Source: Prorocentrum cordatum
Lineage: Eukaryota > Sar > Dinophyceae > Prorocentrales > Prorocentraceae
NCBI GenBank assembly: GCA_963575745.1
Contig: CAUYUJ010019259.1
Coordinates: 489,589 to 553,588, forward strand
Direction: 5' to 3'
Length of the DNA stretch: 64,000 nucleotides
Under the pieces are notes generated by a model that was not told the origin of the DNA, did not search any database, and saw nothing but the letters and a program-made list of their open reading frames with translations. The number at the start of each line of letters is the position of its first letter. The stretch's first letter is position 1. Both the position numbers and the translations under genes were made by a program. Shown here piece by piece: positions 30,890-42,259 of this stretch.

Positions 30890-31065
30890 TGGGGCTCTCC
30901 GAGATCTCCCGATAGCTCGGGTGCCTTTGGAGGCCCGTGCGGCTGTCTTCGGGCCCTCCTTGGGGCCGTCCTAAGAGGAGGCCTCTCTTGAGGGGGCCTT
31001 TGCGCCTCTTGGAGGCTTCTCGGAAACCCTTCTTGGCTGTCTCGGGGCATCCCCGGCCCGTTGGA
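30890..31065. repeat. CTTGGGG ~10-bp repeat block, short
   Basis: CTTGGGGCCGTCC, GGAGGCCTCTCTTG and GGGGCCTTTGCGCCTCTTGG recur with 10-12 bp spacing. Confidence 0.7.
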
Positions 31066-31262
31066 CGCCGTCGGCCTGGCGAGGGCCACCCCCCGTGGCG
31101 CCCCCGAGTTGCCGAGGCCCCGCGTCCGAGCTCCCCCTGCCTCCGCCGGCAGGCGAGGGCGGCGGCGCACTCGCGGGCGCGGCCGCGGCGCGGGGCGAAG
31201 CAGGCGGTCCCGCGCGCTGGGGGGCGGCCGGGGGCGCAACGGACCTTAGTTCGACTAGACGG

Positions 31263-31423
31263 AAGAGTGACCTTTCGCCGGAGTGACCTTTGGTGCGGGC
31301 CAAAGGGGGTCCCCCGATCGCCGCGCTCGTTGCGATATCAGCGTCTTGCGCGCTTGTGTTTGGCCTCCTCGCGCCCCCCGAAAAGCCGCGCACCAAAGGT
31401 CACGCTTACCCAGGGTCACTCTT
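31263..31423. mobile_element. 161-bp MITE-like element with AAGAGTGACC ends
   Basis: Left arm AAGAGTGACC then GTGACCTTTGGTGCG; right arm CGCACCAAAGGTCAC then GGTCACTCTT. The arms are inverted over about 35 bp with a few mismatches. ACGG at the left and ACGT at the right could be an imperfect target duplication. Non-coding. Confidence 0.75.
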
Positions 31424-31454
31424 ACGTGCAGCCGATTAGTGGGCCCTGGAAGCG

Positions 31455-31640
31455 ACAGGGCCGTTTTTGTCACCGGTTCCGTTGTGCTGGTTCCGACGCC
31501 GTTTTTTGACCAGTTCCGTCGCCGTTTTCGTATTTTGACCGGTTCCGGCTCCGGTTCCAATCTTGGAGCCGTTTTTGTTGCCGTTTCCGGTCGCCGTTAT
31601 TTTACCGTTTCCATTTTCAAGGGACATTAGTTTGGAAACG
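31455..31640. repeat. CCGTTTT...GGTTCC tandem repeats
   Basis: About six degenerate units with CCGTTTTTGTC/ACC and GGTTCCG words. Confidence 0.7.
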
Positions 31641-32364
31641 GTGAAGAAGCGGCCCTGCCGTTTCCGGGGCCCACAAAGCAACGGACGGAGTCGCGGTGGC
31701 AACGGTTCTGGCCTCCCAGAGGGTTAAGAGTCGGGCCTGTCCCTCTACAAGAGGGATATTCAAAGATAGTCAAAACAGAGTCTTGAGACGATGTTTCGGC
31801 AACCTTTGCGAGTATTTTAGGGCATGTTTTGGCTATTTCTATTTTTGCCGGCTAAAGCATCGGCCTGTATGGGGAACAGGCCTGACTTAACTGCCTCCTT
31901 CTTTAAGGTTCGAAGTTCGAGGTTCGATTTTTGCTGACGTTTTCTATACCGTCAACGCGCACAGTAAGGATGAGCAGCTATCCGAGGTTGTCCTCGCATC
32001 CTTGCCACCCTTCGACCCATCCCTGGCAACTTTCGCTGGCCAACCGCGTTCGAAAAACGTCAGCATGGCCTTCTAAGGTCCTCGCACGCTTGCCGCGAAT
32101 CACCGTCTTGGCCCGACCCAAACATTGGGGGGAACGGGAGGGCGGCTCCGATTGCACACTACGCAATGCTGGCCCCGTCCAGGCCAATCTTGAGCCCAGG
32201 GCCCAGGGTGGGTGTGCGCGCCTTCCTTGCCCAGCCCGGCGGGTCCCCGGGTCTTCTGAAACAGATGGCGCGCGGTCGTTCTGGTACAATCTCGGGGTCC
32301 AGAATTGGAACGTGCTAGACACTTCAACCGCCGAAATTGCACAAAAGGTCTGCCCAGAGGTTGG
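31641..32364. other. Spacer left of the array
   Basis: No gene or repeat recognised. Similarity to the array spacer begins near 32365. Confidence 0.4.
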
Positions 32365-33194
32365 CACTCCATGCAGGGGTGTTCTGAAGAGAGGCCCGGC
32401 CAAGCCCTTCTGCTCTCCCCAGCCCTTGCCACAGTTTCTCCCGCTTCTTGCACCCCAGGGTGCGCGTTCCAGCGTTTTTGGCCACGTCTGGCCAGTTCTT
32501 GTCCAGCCCTGGCCGCTTGTGCTTCAACGACTCCAGACCCCATTTCAAAGCGTTGCCATCAGTCGTCACCAGGCTCTGTTGAACGCAGAATCCCATATTC
32601 CAAGAGTGGTGCGCAGAAATCTTGTTCCACCAGCTTTCTCTTGCCCGCAATCCTCGCGGGCGGCCAAGAGGGGCTAACGACGAGGTGGTGGTGGATCTCG
32701 TGGCGAGGCCATGGTACCTCGCCAGATTTCATGACGCCTCTTCTTGTTCTACTTACGTCCCCTGGCCACCCATGGGCCGCGCACATGCCTCGGGCCATGT
32801 TTTGCGAACCACCCTCTCGGAAGCCCCCGACATCCGCACACATCGATGAATGCGTCATGCAGTTCTTGTGGCCTTCGGCCTCCTGGGGGCTGGGAGCCTC
32901 TTGGGGGTCTTTTGGGGGAAACACTACAAAAATAAGCTCGGGTTTCCCCTGATGAGCTCCTTTTGAGGCTGTCTTGTGGGCCTTTTAATCGGCCCTGTTG
33001 AGAGCTTCGGGAGCCGCCCTGGAGCCGTATTGGCGGCATATTGGGCCGTACCAGACGCTCTTCAGACAGAAGAGTCGAGTGCGCGAAACGAAAAACAACA
33101 AAGACATGTGTTTCAACGATTAGCGCCCCCTGGGCCAGTTCCGAGGGCCTCCAAATGTGGCCAAGAAGGCCTTGTAGGAGGTGTTCATGACGGG

Positions 33195-33240
33195 TCCGTA
33201 GCCATTTTGGCTCAAGCCACTTGGGCTGAACCTTTTTCAG
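33195..33240 (+). other. Multiple spliced-leader relic, unit 1
   Basis: 33195-33216 is an exact 22-nt match to the leader with T at its variable first base. It is followed by CCACTTGGGCTGAA, a decayed copy of the leader's last 15 bases, and then CCTTTTTCAG, perhaps a third remnant. The 15-base form is what remains when a new leader is spliced onto the TAG inside an older one. A GT donor is absent. Confidence 0.9.
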
Positions 33241-33278
33241 GGAAGGTCAAGGCACGCGACAGAGTTCCAGCAACAAGC

Positions 33279-35387
33279 ATGGCGTTTAAGCGTTTCAAGG
33301 GCTCTGAGTTTTCGGGCGACCTCTACGAGATGTCAACGTTCATGCAACCTCCTGCAGGCGGTTGGCTGTCCACTGCCGATTGCTTCGGCCGCGCGCTTCG
33401 TGTAGTTCTGGCATTCTATTTGTTCAAGAGACCAACGGCATTCCGCCGACCCCCAGACGCGGCGGGGAGTCAACGTCGAGGCGTCGTGGGCGTTTTGGGC
33501 ACTGTTTGGGGATGGACTCTTGTGGGCGTCTTGGAATCTGTTCAGGGGCCTGGTGGAGCCTCTTGGAGGCAGTTTTGAAGCGTCTTGAGGGCCGTTCTGG
33601 GGACTTCGTGGGGCCTTCTGGGGGCCTTTGCGGGGACCTTTTCGGGCGGAAGATCGGTTTCTCGTTTCGACTTCTCCCTCTTTGCTCTTGGCCTCTCTTG
33701 AGGCCTCTCTTGGAGCGATCTGTGGACGTGTTGGGCCCCTCTCTGGGCCATCTTGGGTCCCTCTTGGGCCGTCCGGGGTCCCTCGTGAGAGCCTCCTGGG
33801 CAGGTTTCGGGTGGTCCACGGGGCCTCTTGGGTCGTCTTGGAGCGTCGGAAGCTCGAGAAGACGATATGACCCCTCAACACAATAAAGGCCTTCAGGACA
33901 TCAGTGATTTGTGCCTCTTGGGGCCCTCTTGGCAAGGCTCTTGGGGCTCTCTTGGGGTGTCTCGAAGGCGTGTTGGGGCGTCTTGGAGCCATCTTGGGCC
34001 AATCGTTCAGCGATTTGGGATCGTCGTGGATCGTTTTTGAGGCCACACACGGCAGAGCTGGAAGTTCCTGGACGTTCCAGATTCTCTGGGGGTGCGTCAG
34101 GGAGCCCCGGATACCCCCTCCCTCCTTTCAACGAGATGTTGGACCCTGGGGGAGGGGGACATGGGGAAGGGGCACGGCCAATCATCTCACACGCCTTTGC
34201 TCCCCCAGCAAGCGGGGGTCGGCGGATTGCTAGCCTCGCAGCCGCTTGACTTGTACAGCTTTCTTGTGAAGTACCATCAGGTGTTTCACTGGGGAGGCTG
34301 GATTGGATGGAGTCACTTGATCATGCTCGTCTCCTTGATAATGTGGCCAGGACTGTTGATCCTGCTCGTGTGCCACGACAAGCTGAAGACAGCATTGAAG
34401 CCACCTTCGGTGGTCAACTGCTTTTTCGTGGAGCCTGAGAATTTCTTCGCGCGGTGCTTCTGGGCCTTTCAAATGGTGGGCTCAGTGCCTCTGGCCATTT
34501 TCATGACCCACGGCAACAGCACTGCCGCGATCGAAAATGCCTGGCACGACTACGTTCTGACCAAGCAGTTCTGGAGGAGGCATATGGAGAAGACCAACAT
34601 GCCGTTCCCCCAGCAGCTTGGCCAATGGGATGGGAGCAGTTGCGATTGGTGGTCACACGCCAAAGGGAAGTCCGGTGACTTCATCGTTGGGGATGTCGTG
34701 TTGAAGCTTATGGACGGGTGCCTGGGCAGAGGGGACACTTTCCTGGAAGTTGGTAGGGATGGTTTTGATGGCACTGTGGCAGCAGTCTCAAGGGTGCTGA
34801 ACGAGAAATATGCATCAATCGTAGGAGTGCTTGTTCTGGAATGGGTGCGCCCAAAGTCTGGACACGAGGTGCACTCATTCGACATCGTCACCATGGTCAT
34901 GCCGGACGACAGCATCCAGCTCGTGTCCTGCCTGTACTGGGGCAACTGCAGGGACGGAGGATCCAGCACGCACGATGCCATGGCCGGCTTCGTAGTCGAC
35001 GTCGACAAGGAGAAGGTGCACTCAACGGCATCGTGGTACTCCGCCCTATTTGCCAAGAGCATGGGGGCGGGGCAGAGCGGTCAGGCCGGCCAGGGAAAGG
35101 GGCACGGCGAGGTCGGCATCGGCAGCCATTTCCCTGGCATCAGGGAGCTGTGCGAGCAGGCCATCAAGGGTCACGAGTCTGCGTTGCAGGAGGCACCATG
35201 GTTGCACGCGGTGGGCTGGGATGCGATGTTCAGCAGCTCAGGGCCCGTCTTCTTCGAGGGCAATTATGCCTCGCATAGGATCCCCCGTCGCGTCTTCCTG
35301 ACGTGGAGGAGTACCATGTGGTTCTTGAGCCACAGCAAGCGCTTCAGCTTGCTCCAATCACGTCGCAGGAAGCACATCACCGTGTAG
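33279..35387 (+). CDS. Membrane-anchored ATP-grasp protein (sugar-transfer-associated type), unit 1
   Basis: Exon 1 is 33279-33461 and exon 2 34209-35387; the model gives 453 residues. The ATG at 33279 is the first after the SL relics. The acceptor is TTTGCTCCCCCAG (ending 34208). The donor is probably GC (GCG|GCGGGG), which keeps phase 0; a GA donor a few bases on is possible. Residues 36-49 and 97-116 are hydrophobic, so a membrane anchor is likely. VLK (Lys227), the glycine loop DGCLGRGD (229-236), LEW (Glu272), and VGWDAMFSSSGPVFFEGN (396-413, with Glu411 and Asn413) match the ATP and Mg2+ sites of ATP-grasp enzymes of the sugar-transfer-associated family. These ligate a carboxylate to an amine or similar group; the substrate here is unknown. 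This copy alone has PPSVVN instead of PPSEVN. Confidence 0.8.
33462..34208 (+). repeat. Intron of unit 1, built from CTTGGGG repeats
   Basis: 747 nt, mostly degenerate 10-12 bp words (GGGCCTCTTGGG, GCCTTCTGGGG). Corresponding introns are 775, 759, 781 and 771 nt in units 3, 4, 5 and 7. Some differences are not multiples of three, as expected for non-coding DNA between two exons of fixed length. Confidence 0.75.
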
Positions 35388-37335
35388 ATGGCTTGGGGTG
35401 AATGTCGTCGAGGCGAACAATTCCGGTCGTAACGACTGAAGGTTGACGCCATCAATTGGAGCGTTGAATTTGCAGAGGTGCATAGCGTGTGAATGTACGT
35501 GATTGGGCTTTGTGCAGCCTGTCCAAGCACATTTGCCTTCGCACCGCGCTGACACCTTCACATTTCTCTAAGTCGCGACAAGTGCGACGTCGCCGCCCAG
35601 GACGATGGGGTCGAGCGAGCGCTGTGGATTCCACTGCCCGTCAGTCGGGGAGCATGTATTTATCAAGGGGCATCGTTTCGCTGCAGATCGTGACGAAGCA
35701 TGCTGCCAGCGAGGAAAAGGGGGCTCCATGGCGTGCCTTGAGATCATCGTAGGAAGTTTGGGTTCCAACCAGAGTCCCCCAGGCCTCGGGAAGAGTCTCC
35801 GCGGGCATACCCTGCTTCAGCGCTCGGCAGCGTTCGGGACTCGGGGGTCTGGGCCCCCCTGAAGAGCGTTTCCAGTCAAGGGGCCTGAGGGCACTCCGCT
35901 CAGTGCCTCCCGGCATGGAAGCGGACGTGTGCCACATTTGCCGTTGGGATGTTCTTTCCTTTGCGTCGGTTTTCCTTCGTCGGCCACCGCACCATCCCGT
36001 GGGTTGCGGGCGGCCCGCTTCATCCAAGTATCTGCGTATACTACGGGTAACATGATGTGCCACCATGTGCGTTGGACGAGCGGCGCTCACCAGGAGTTTG
36101 GGATGTGTTCTGGCCCAGGGCCGAGCTCGAGGGACCCTCTGTTACTGTCGCAGCCGTTGTATTTCTTCATGCATATGAGCAGTCGTTGCTAGGCTATGGT
36201 GTTACAAGTGTTGCCGCCAAGTACCCGTTCATGGTGTTCTATTACGCTGAGCGTTGAACATCCCACGGCGTACCCAACTAGTTCATGCTTCTCTTTCTCA
36301 ACGCAGTCACACATTCCTACGGTATGATGAATGATGAATTGCAGGTCGATCCCGTGGACGAGCGATTTCCGTTACGCAATACAGAAACATACGATTTTTT
36401 TTGCGCAAACAAAGCAATCATGCATGTAGTGGTTGATCAGTGTGGTAAAACGTTGCAGATGCAGCTGCGCGAGATTGCGGGTCAGCAACTTTGGTAACAG
36501 TCGTAGGCGCGCGTACATTTTGACATGATTTCCTCGTTCTCCGCTGTCCTGCAGCCCAGCAAGCAGTCGAGAGTCATGAACCATAAAGTGCATTCTCGAA
36601 GACGCCTGCGGCGAATCACCGCCACCCCTTGCCTTGTGTCAACGCCCACGCGGCCAAACGTCGGGCCGAAGTCTGGCCAAGCTAGTGAACTATGTAGTCC
36701 CCAAGCCGTTGTGGAGCCCCTCGGGGGAACTTTTGGGAGAGGAAAAGAAGGGAGGAGAAGAAGTAGAAGGAGGACGAGTAGGAGTAGGAGCAGGAGGAAC
36801 AAGGCGAGACCTTTTGAGTCCCTCGTGGGGCCTCCTGGGGGCTTCCTGGGAGCACCCTGGGGGCCCCTGGGGCGGTCCCTTGGGGGCTTCTGGGGGCCTC
36901 TAAGGAACCTCTTGGCCTTCAGATGCAGTTTTGGAGCCATCTCTGGACAGTCCTGGATCACTCTTCGGGCGCTCGAGGGCCGTCTTGGAAGTCTATGGGG
37001 CCGTCTTGGGGGCCTCTTGGGCCGACTTGTGACCCGCTTTGGATGTCTTGCGGGCCTCTTGGAGCCTCTTGGGCCGTCTTGGTGCGACCTTGGCGGCCCA
37101 TGGGCTATGGGGCCTTGGAGCGTCGGAAGCTCGAATAGGCGAGAACGTTAGAATCATTGAAGCACCATGCCGACATTAATGAGGTTGTCCTCCTGGAGCT
37201 CCGCGGGGGTAACCTGGATGGGGGCGCTCCATGCAGGGATGTTGCAAAGAGAGGCTCTGCTAAGCCACTCTGCTCTCCCCAACGCGTGCCACAGGTCCTC
37301 CCGCATCTTGCACCCTTGGGTGCACGTTCCCGCGT

Positions 37336-37366
<31 letters not shown>

Positions 37367-38104
37367 GCGTGTGCGTGTGCGTGTGCGTGTGCGTGTGCGT
37401 GTGCGTGTGTGTGTGTACGGCCAGTTCGTGTCCAGCCCTGGCCGCCTGTGCTTCAACGACTCCAGACCCCATTCCAAAGCATTGCCATCAGTCGGCTCCT
37501 GGCTCTGGTGAACGCAGAATCCCACATTCCAAAAGTGGTGCGCAGAAATCCTGTTCCACCAGCTTTCTCGCTCACAATCCTCGCGGGCGGCCAAGAGGGG
37601 GTGATGACGAGGGGGTGGTGGATATCGTGGCCAGGGCCATGGTACCTCGCCAGATTTCATGGCGCCTCTTCTTAGTTTACTACGTCCCCTGGCCCCCCAT
37701 GGGCCGCGCATATGCCTCGGGTCATGTTTTGCGATGATGAATGCGTCAGGCAGTTCTTGTGGCCTTCGGCCTCTTGGGGGCTGGGAGCCTCGTGGGGGCC
37801 GGCTGGCCGTCTTGGGGGCCACCTCGGGGGGAAACGCTACAAGTATAAGCTAGTGTTTCCCCTGGTGGGCCCCTTTTGAGGCTGTCTTGTTGGCCTCTTG
37901 GGCCCTGTTGGGAGCTTCGGGAGCCGCCCTGGAGCCACATAGGCGGTATCTTGGGCCGTACCAGGCGCTGTTCAGACGGAAGAGTCGAGTGTGCGAACGG
38001 AAAGCAACACAAACATGTGTTGCAATGATTAGTGCCTCTTGGGCCTGTTCCGAGGGCCTCCAAGTCGCCCTTGGAGGCCCTTGAAGAGGGCAGCCCAATG
38101 GCGG
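35388..38104. other. Spacer between units 1 and 2
   Basis: Contains the purine patch at 36738-36802, CTTGGGG repeats at 36810-37110 and again at 37750-37850, and a (GT)n/(GTGC)n microsatellite at 37335-37417. Short frames such as 35489-35752 are conserved among units only because the DNA is. No gene is recognised. The 3' untranslated region of the gene must start here. Confidence 0.6.
37335..37417. repeat. GT/GTGC microsatellite
   Basis: Equivalent runs in other spacers are at 39286-39314, 44194-44259, 53989-54070 and 59163-59199. The copies at 33 kb (left edge) and 49.1 kb have none. Confidence 0.95.
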
Positions 38105-38150
38105 GTCCGTAGCTATTTTGGCTGAAGCCATTTTGGCTGAACCATTTTCA
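38105..38150 (+). other. Spliced-leader relic, unit 2
   Basis: CCGTAGCTATTTTGGCTGAAG followed by CCATTTTGGCTGAA and CCATTTTCAG. It carries the CTC to CTG change seen in all internal units and a private C to T. Confidence 0.85.
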
Positions 38151-38189
38151 GGGAAGGTCAGGGATCGCGACAGAGTTCCAGAAACAAGC

Positions 38190-39160
38190 ATGGCGTTCAA
38201 GCGTTTCAAGGACTCTGAGTTCTCGGGCGACCTCTACGAGATGTCAACATTCATGCAACCTCCTGCAGGCGGTTGGCTGTCCACTGCCGATTGCTTCGGC
38301 CGCGCGCTTCGTGTAGTTCTGGCATTCTATGTGTTCAAGAGGCCAACGGCATTCCGCAGACCCCCAGAAGAGGCGGGGAGTCCACGGTTGAGGCGTCTTG
38401 GGCACTATTTGGGGACTTTTCGTGGGCGTCTTGGGAGCTGTTTAGGGGTCTGGTGGAGCCTCTTGGAGGCAGTTTTGAAGCGTCGTGGGGGCAGTTTTGA
38501 TGCTCCTTTGGGGCCCTTGTGGGGGCCTCTTGGGGCTTCTTGGGGGCGGCTGGGGGGCTTCTTGGGGCCTTGGGGGGGGTCTCTTCGGGCGGAGGATCGG
38601 TTTCTCGGTTCGTCTTCTCCCTCTGGCCTCTCTTTGGGCCTCTCTTGGAGCGATCTGTGGACGTGTTGGGCCCCTCTCTGGGCCATCTTGGATCCCTCTT
38701 GGGCCGTCCTGGGGCCCTCGTGAGAGCCTCCTGGGCAGGTTTGGGGCGGTCCACGACGCCTCTTGGGCTGTCTCGGGGCGTCAGAAGCTCGAGAAGACGA
38801 TATGACCCCTCAAAACAATGAAGACCTTCAGGACATCAGTGATTTGTGCCGCTTGGGGCCCTCTTTGGAAGGCTCTTGGGGCTCTCTTGGGGTGTCTCGA
38901 GGGCGTGCTGGGGCGTCTTGGAGCCATCTTGGGCCAGTCGTTCGGCGATTCGGGATCGTCGTGGATCGGTTTTTGGGCCACGGACGGCAGAGGTGGAAGA
39001 TCCTGGACGTTCCAGAGTCTCCTCGGTTGCGCCAGGGAGCCCCGGATACCCCATCCCTCCTTTCAACGAGATGTTGGACCCTGGGGGAGGGGGACATGGG
39101 GAAGGGGCACGGCCAATCATCTCACACGCCTTTGCTCCCCCAGCAAGCGGGGGTAACCTG
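38190..39160 (+). pseudogene. Unit 2: ATP-grasp gene lacking exon 2
   Basis: Exon 1 (38190-38372) and the intron are complete to the acceptor CCCCCAG (ending 39143). The next bases CAAGCGGGGGT then join directly to AACCTGGATGGGGG of the downstream spacer. All of exon 2 and about 1.8 kb of spacer are missing. The break coincides with GCGGGGGT, which is present both at the start of exon 2 (34211 in unit 1) and before AACCTGG in the unit-1 spacer (37203), so deletion through 8-bp microhomology is likely. The product cannot have an ATP-grasp domain. Confidence 0.9.
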
Positions 39161-40038
39161 GATGGGGGCGCTCCATGCAGGGATGTTGCAAAGAGAGGCT
39201 CTGCTAAGCCACTCTGCTCTCCCCAACGCGTGCCACAGGTCCTCCCGCATCTTGCACCCTTGGGTGCACGTTCCCGCGTTTTGTTTGTGTGTGTGTGTGT
39301 GGTGTGTGTGTGTACGGCCAGTTCGTGTCCAGCCCTGGCCGCCTGTGCTTCAACGACTCCAGACCCCATTCCAAAGCATTGCCATCAGTCGGCTCCTGGC
39401 TCTGGTGAACGCAGAATCCCACATTCCAAAAGTGGTGCGCAGAAATCCTGTTCCACCAGCTTTCTCGCTCACAATCCTCGCGGGCGGCCAAGACGGGGTG
39501 ATGACGAGGGGGTGGTGGATATCGTGGCCAGGGCCATGGTACCTCGCCAGATTTCATGGCGCCTCTTCTTAGTTTACTACGTCCCCTGGCCCCCCATGGG
39601 CCGCGCATATGCCTCGGGTCATGTTTTGCGACGCCCCTTCTTGGACGTCCCCGACATCCGCACACATTGATGAATGCGTCAGGCAGTTCCTGTGGCCTTC
39701 GGCCTCTTGGGGGCTGGGAGCCTCTTGGGGGCCGGCTGGCCGTCTTGGGGGCCACCTCGGGGGGAAACGCTACACGTATAAGCTAGTGTTTCCCCTGGTG
39801 GGCCCCTTTTGAGGCTGTCTTGTTGGCCTCTTGGGCCCTGTTGGGAGCTTCGGGAGCCGCCCTGGAGCCACATAGGCGGTATCTTGGGCCGTACCAGGCG
39901 CTGTTCAGACGGAAGAGTCGAGTGTGCGAACGGAAAGCAACACAAACATGTGTTGCAATGACTAGTGCCTCTTGGGCCTGTTCCGAGGGCCTCCAAGTCG
40001 CCCTTGGAGGCCCTTGAAGAGGGCAGCCCAATGGCGGG

Positions 40039-40084
40039 TCCGTAGCCATTTTGGCTGAAGCCATTTTGGCTGAACCGTTTTCAG
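40039..40084 (+). other. Spliced-leader relic, unit 3
   Basis: CCGTAGCCATTTTGGCTGAAG, then CCATTTTGGCTGAA, then CCGTTTTCAG. Confidence 0.88.
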
Positions 40085-40122
40085 GGAAGGTCAGGGATCG
40101 CGACAGAGTTCCAGAAACAAGC

Positions 40123-42259
40123 ATGACGTTCAAGCGTTTCAAGGACTCTGAGTTCTCGGGCGACCTCTACGAGATGTCAACATTCATGCAACCTCCTGCA
40201 GGCGGTTGGCTGTCCACTGCCGATTGCTTCGGCCGCGCGCTTCGTGTAGTTCTGGCATTCTATTTGTTCAAGAGGCCAACGGCATTCCGCAGACCCCCAG
40301 AAGAGGCGGGGAGTCCACGGCTGAGGCGTCTTGGGCTCTATTTGGGGACTTTTCGTGGGCGTCTTGGGAGCTGTTTAGGGGTCTGGTGGAGCCTCTTGGA
40401 GGCAGTCTTGAAGCGTCTTGGGGGCAGTTTTGATGCTCCTTTGGGGCCCTTGTGGGGGCCTCTTGGGGCTTCTTGGGGGCGGCTGGGGGGCTTCTTGGGG
40501 CCTTGGGGGGGGTCTCTTCGGGCGGAGGATCGGTTTCTCGGTTCGTCTTCTCCCTCTTGGCCTCTCTTGGGGCCTCTCTTGGAGCGATCTGTGGACGTGT
40601 TGGGCCCCTCTCTGGGCCATCTTGGATCCCTCTTGGGCCGTCCTGGGGCCCTCGTGAGAGCCTCCTGGGCAGGTTTGGGGCGGTCCACGACGCCTCTTGG
40701 GCTGTCTCGGGGCGTCAGAAGCTCGAGAAGACGATATGACCCCTCAAAACAATGAAGACCTTCAGGACATCAGTGATTTGTGCCGCTTGGGGCCCTCTTG
40801 TGAAGGCTCTTGGGGCTCTCTTGGGGTGTGTCTCGAGGGCGTGCTTGGGGCGTCTTGGAGCCATCTTGGGCCAATCGTTCGGCGATTCGGGATCGTCGTG
40901 GATCGGTTTTTGGGCCACGGACGGCAGAGCTGGAAGTTCCTGGACGTTCCAGAGTCTCCTCGGTTGCGCCAGGGAGCCCCGGATACCCCCTCCCTCCTTT
41001 CAACGAGATGTTGGACCCTGGGGGAGGGGGACATGGGGAAGGGGCACGGCCAATCATCTCACACGCCTTTGCTCCCCCAGCAAGCGGGGGTCGGCGGATT
41101 GCTAGCCTCGCAGCCGCTTGACTTGTACAGCTTTCTTGTGAAGTACCATCAGGTGTTTCACTGGGGAGGCTGGATTGGATGGAGTCACTTGATCATGCTC
41201 GTCTCCTTGATAATGTGGCCAGGACTGTTGATCCTGCTCGTGTGCCACGACAAGCTGAAGACAGCATTGAAGCCACCTTCGGAGGTCAACTGCTTTTTCG
41301 TGGAGCCTGAGAATTTCTTCGCGCGGTGCTTCTGGGCCTTTCAAATGGTGGGCTCAGTGCCTCTGGCCATTTTCATGACCCACGGCAACAGCACTGCCGC
41401 GATCGAAAATGCCTGGCACGACTACGTTCTGACCAAGCAGTTCTGGAGGAGGCATATGGAGAAGACCAACATGCCGTTCCCCCAGCAGCTTGGCCAATGG
41501 GATGGGAGCAGTTGCGATTGGTGGTCACACGCCAAAGGGAAGTCTGGTGACTTCATCGTTGGGGATGTCGTGTTGAAGCTTATGGACGGGTGCCTGGGCA
41601 GAGGGGACACTTTCCTGGAAGTTGGTAGGGATGGTTTTGATGGCACTGTGGCAGCAGTCTCAAGGGTGCTGAACGAGAAATATGCATCAATCGTAGGAGT
41701 GCTTGTTCTGGAATGGGTGCGCCCAAAGTCTGGACACGAGGTGCACTCATTCGACATCGTCACCATGGTCATGCCGGACGACAGCATCCAGCTCGTGTCC
41801 TGCCTGTACTGGGGCAACTGCAGGGACGGAGGATCCAGCACGCACGATGCCATGGCCGGCTTCGTAGTCGACGTCGACAAGGAGAAGGTGCACTCAACGG
41901 CATCGTGGTACTCCGCCCTATTTGCCAAGAGCATGGGGGCGGGGCAGAGCGGTCAGGCCGGCCAGGGAAAGGGGCACGGCGAGGTCGGCATCGGCAGCCA
42001 TTTCCCGGGCATCAGGGAGCTGTGCGAGCAGGCCATCAAGGGTCACGAGTCTGCGTTGCAGGAGGCACCATGGTTGCACGCGGTGGGCTGGGATGCGATG
42101 TTCAGCAGCTCAGGGCCCGTCTTCTTCGAGGGCAATTATGCCTCGCATAGGATCCCCCGTCGCGTCTTCCTGACGTGGAGGAGTACCATGTGGTTCTTGA
42201 GCCACAGCAAGCGCTTCAGCTTGCTCCAATCACGTCGCAGGAAGCACATCACCGTGTAG
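40123..42259 (+). CDS. ATP-grasp protein, unit 3
   Basis: Exon 1 40123-40305, intron 775 nt, exon 2 41081-42259. Intact. It begins MTFKRFKDSEF where the others have MAF, and has PPSEVN, PLDLYSF, HAKGK and GAGQSGQ. All ATP-grasp residues listed for unit 1 are retained. Confidence 0.8.

Noticed and set aside
33195-33216. Spliced-leader RNA gene
   Set aside because: No GT donor, Sm-like site or stem-loop follows the 22-nt leader. The sequence continues with truncated leaders and a coding exon.
34550-35062. Minus-strand 170-codon frame repeated in every complete unit
   Set aside because: Exact antisense shadow of the ATP-grasp exon; conserved only because the exon is.
36525-37151. Second gene in each array unit (about 207 codons)
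   Set aside because: The frame runs through the purine patch and CTTGGGG repeats, changes length between units by non-triplet indels, and has no domain.
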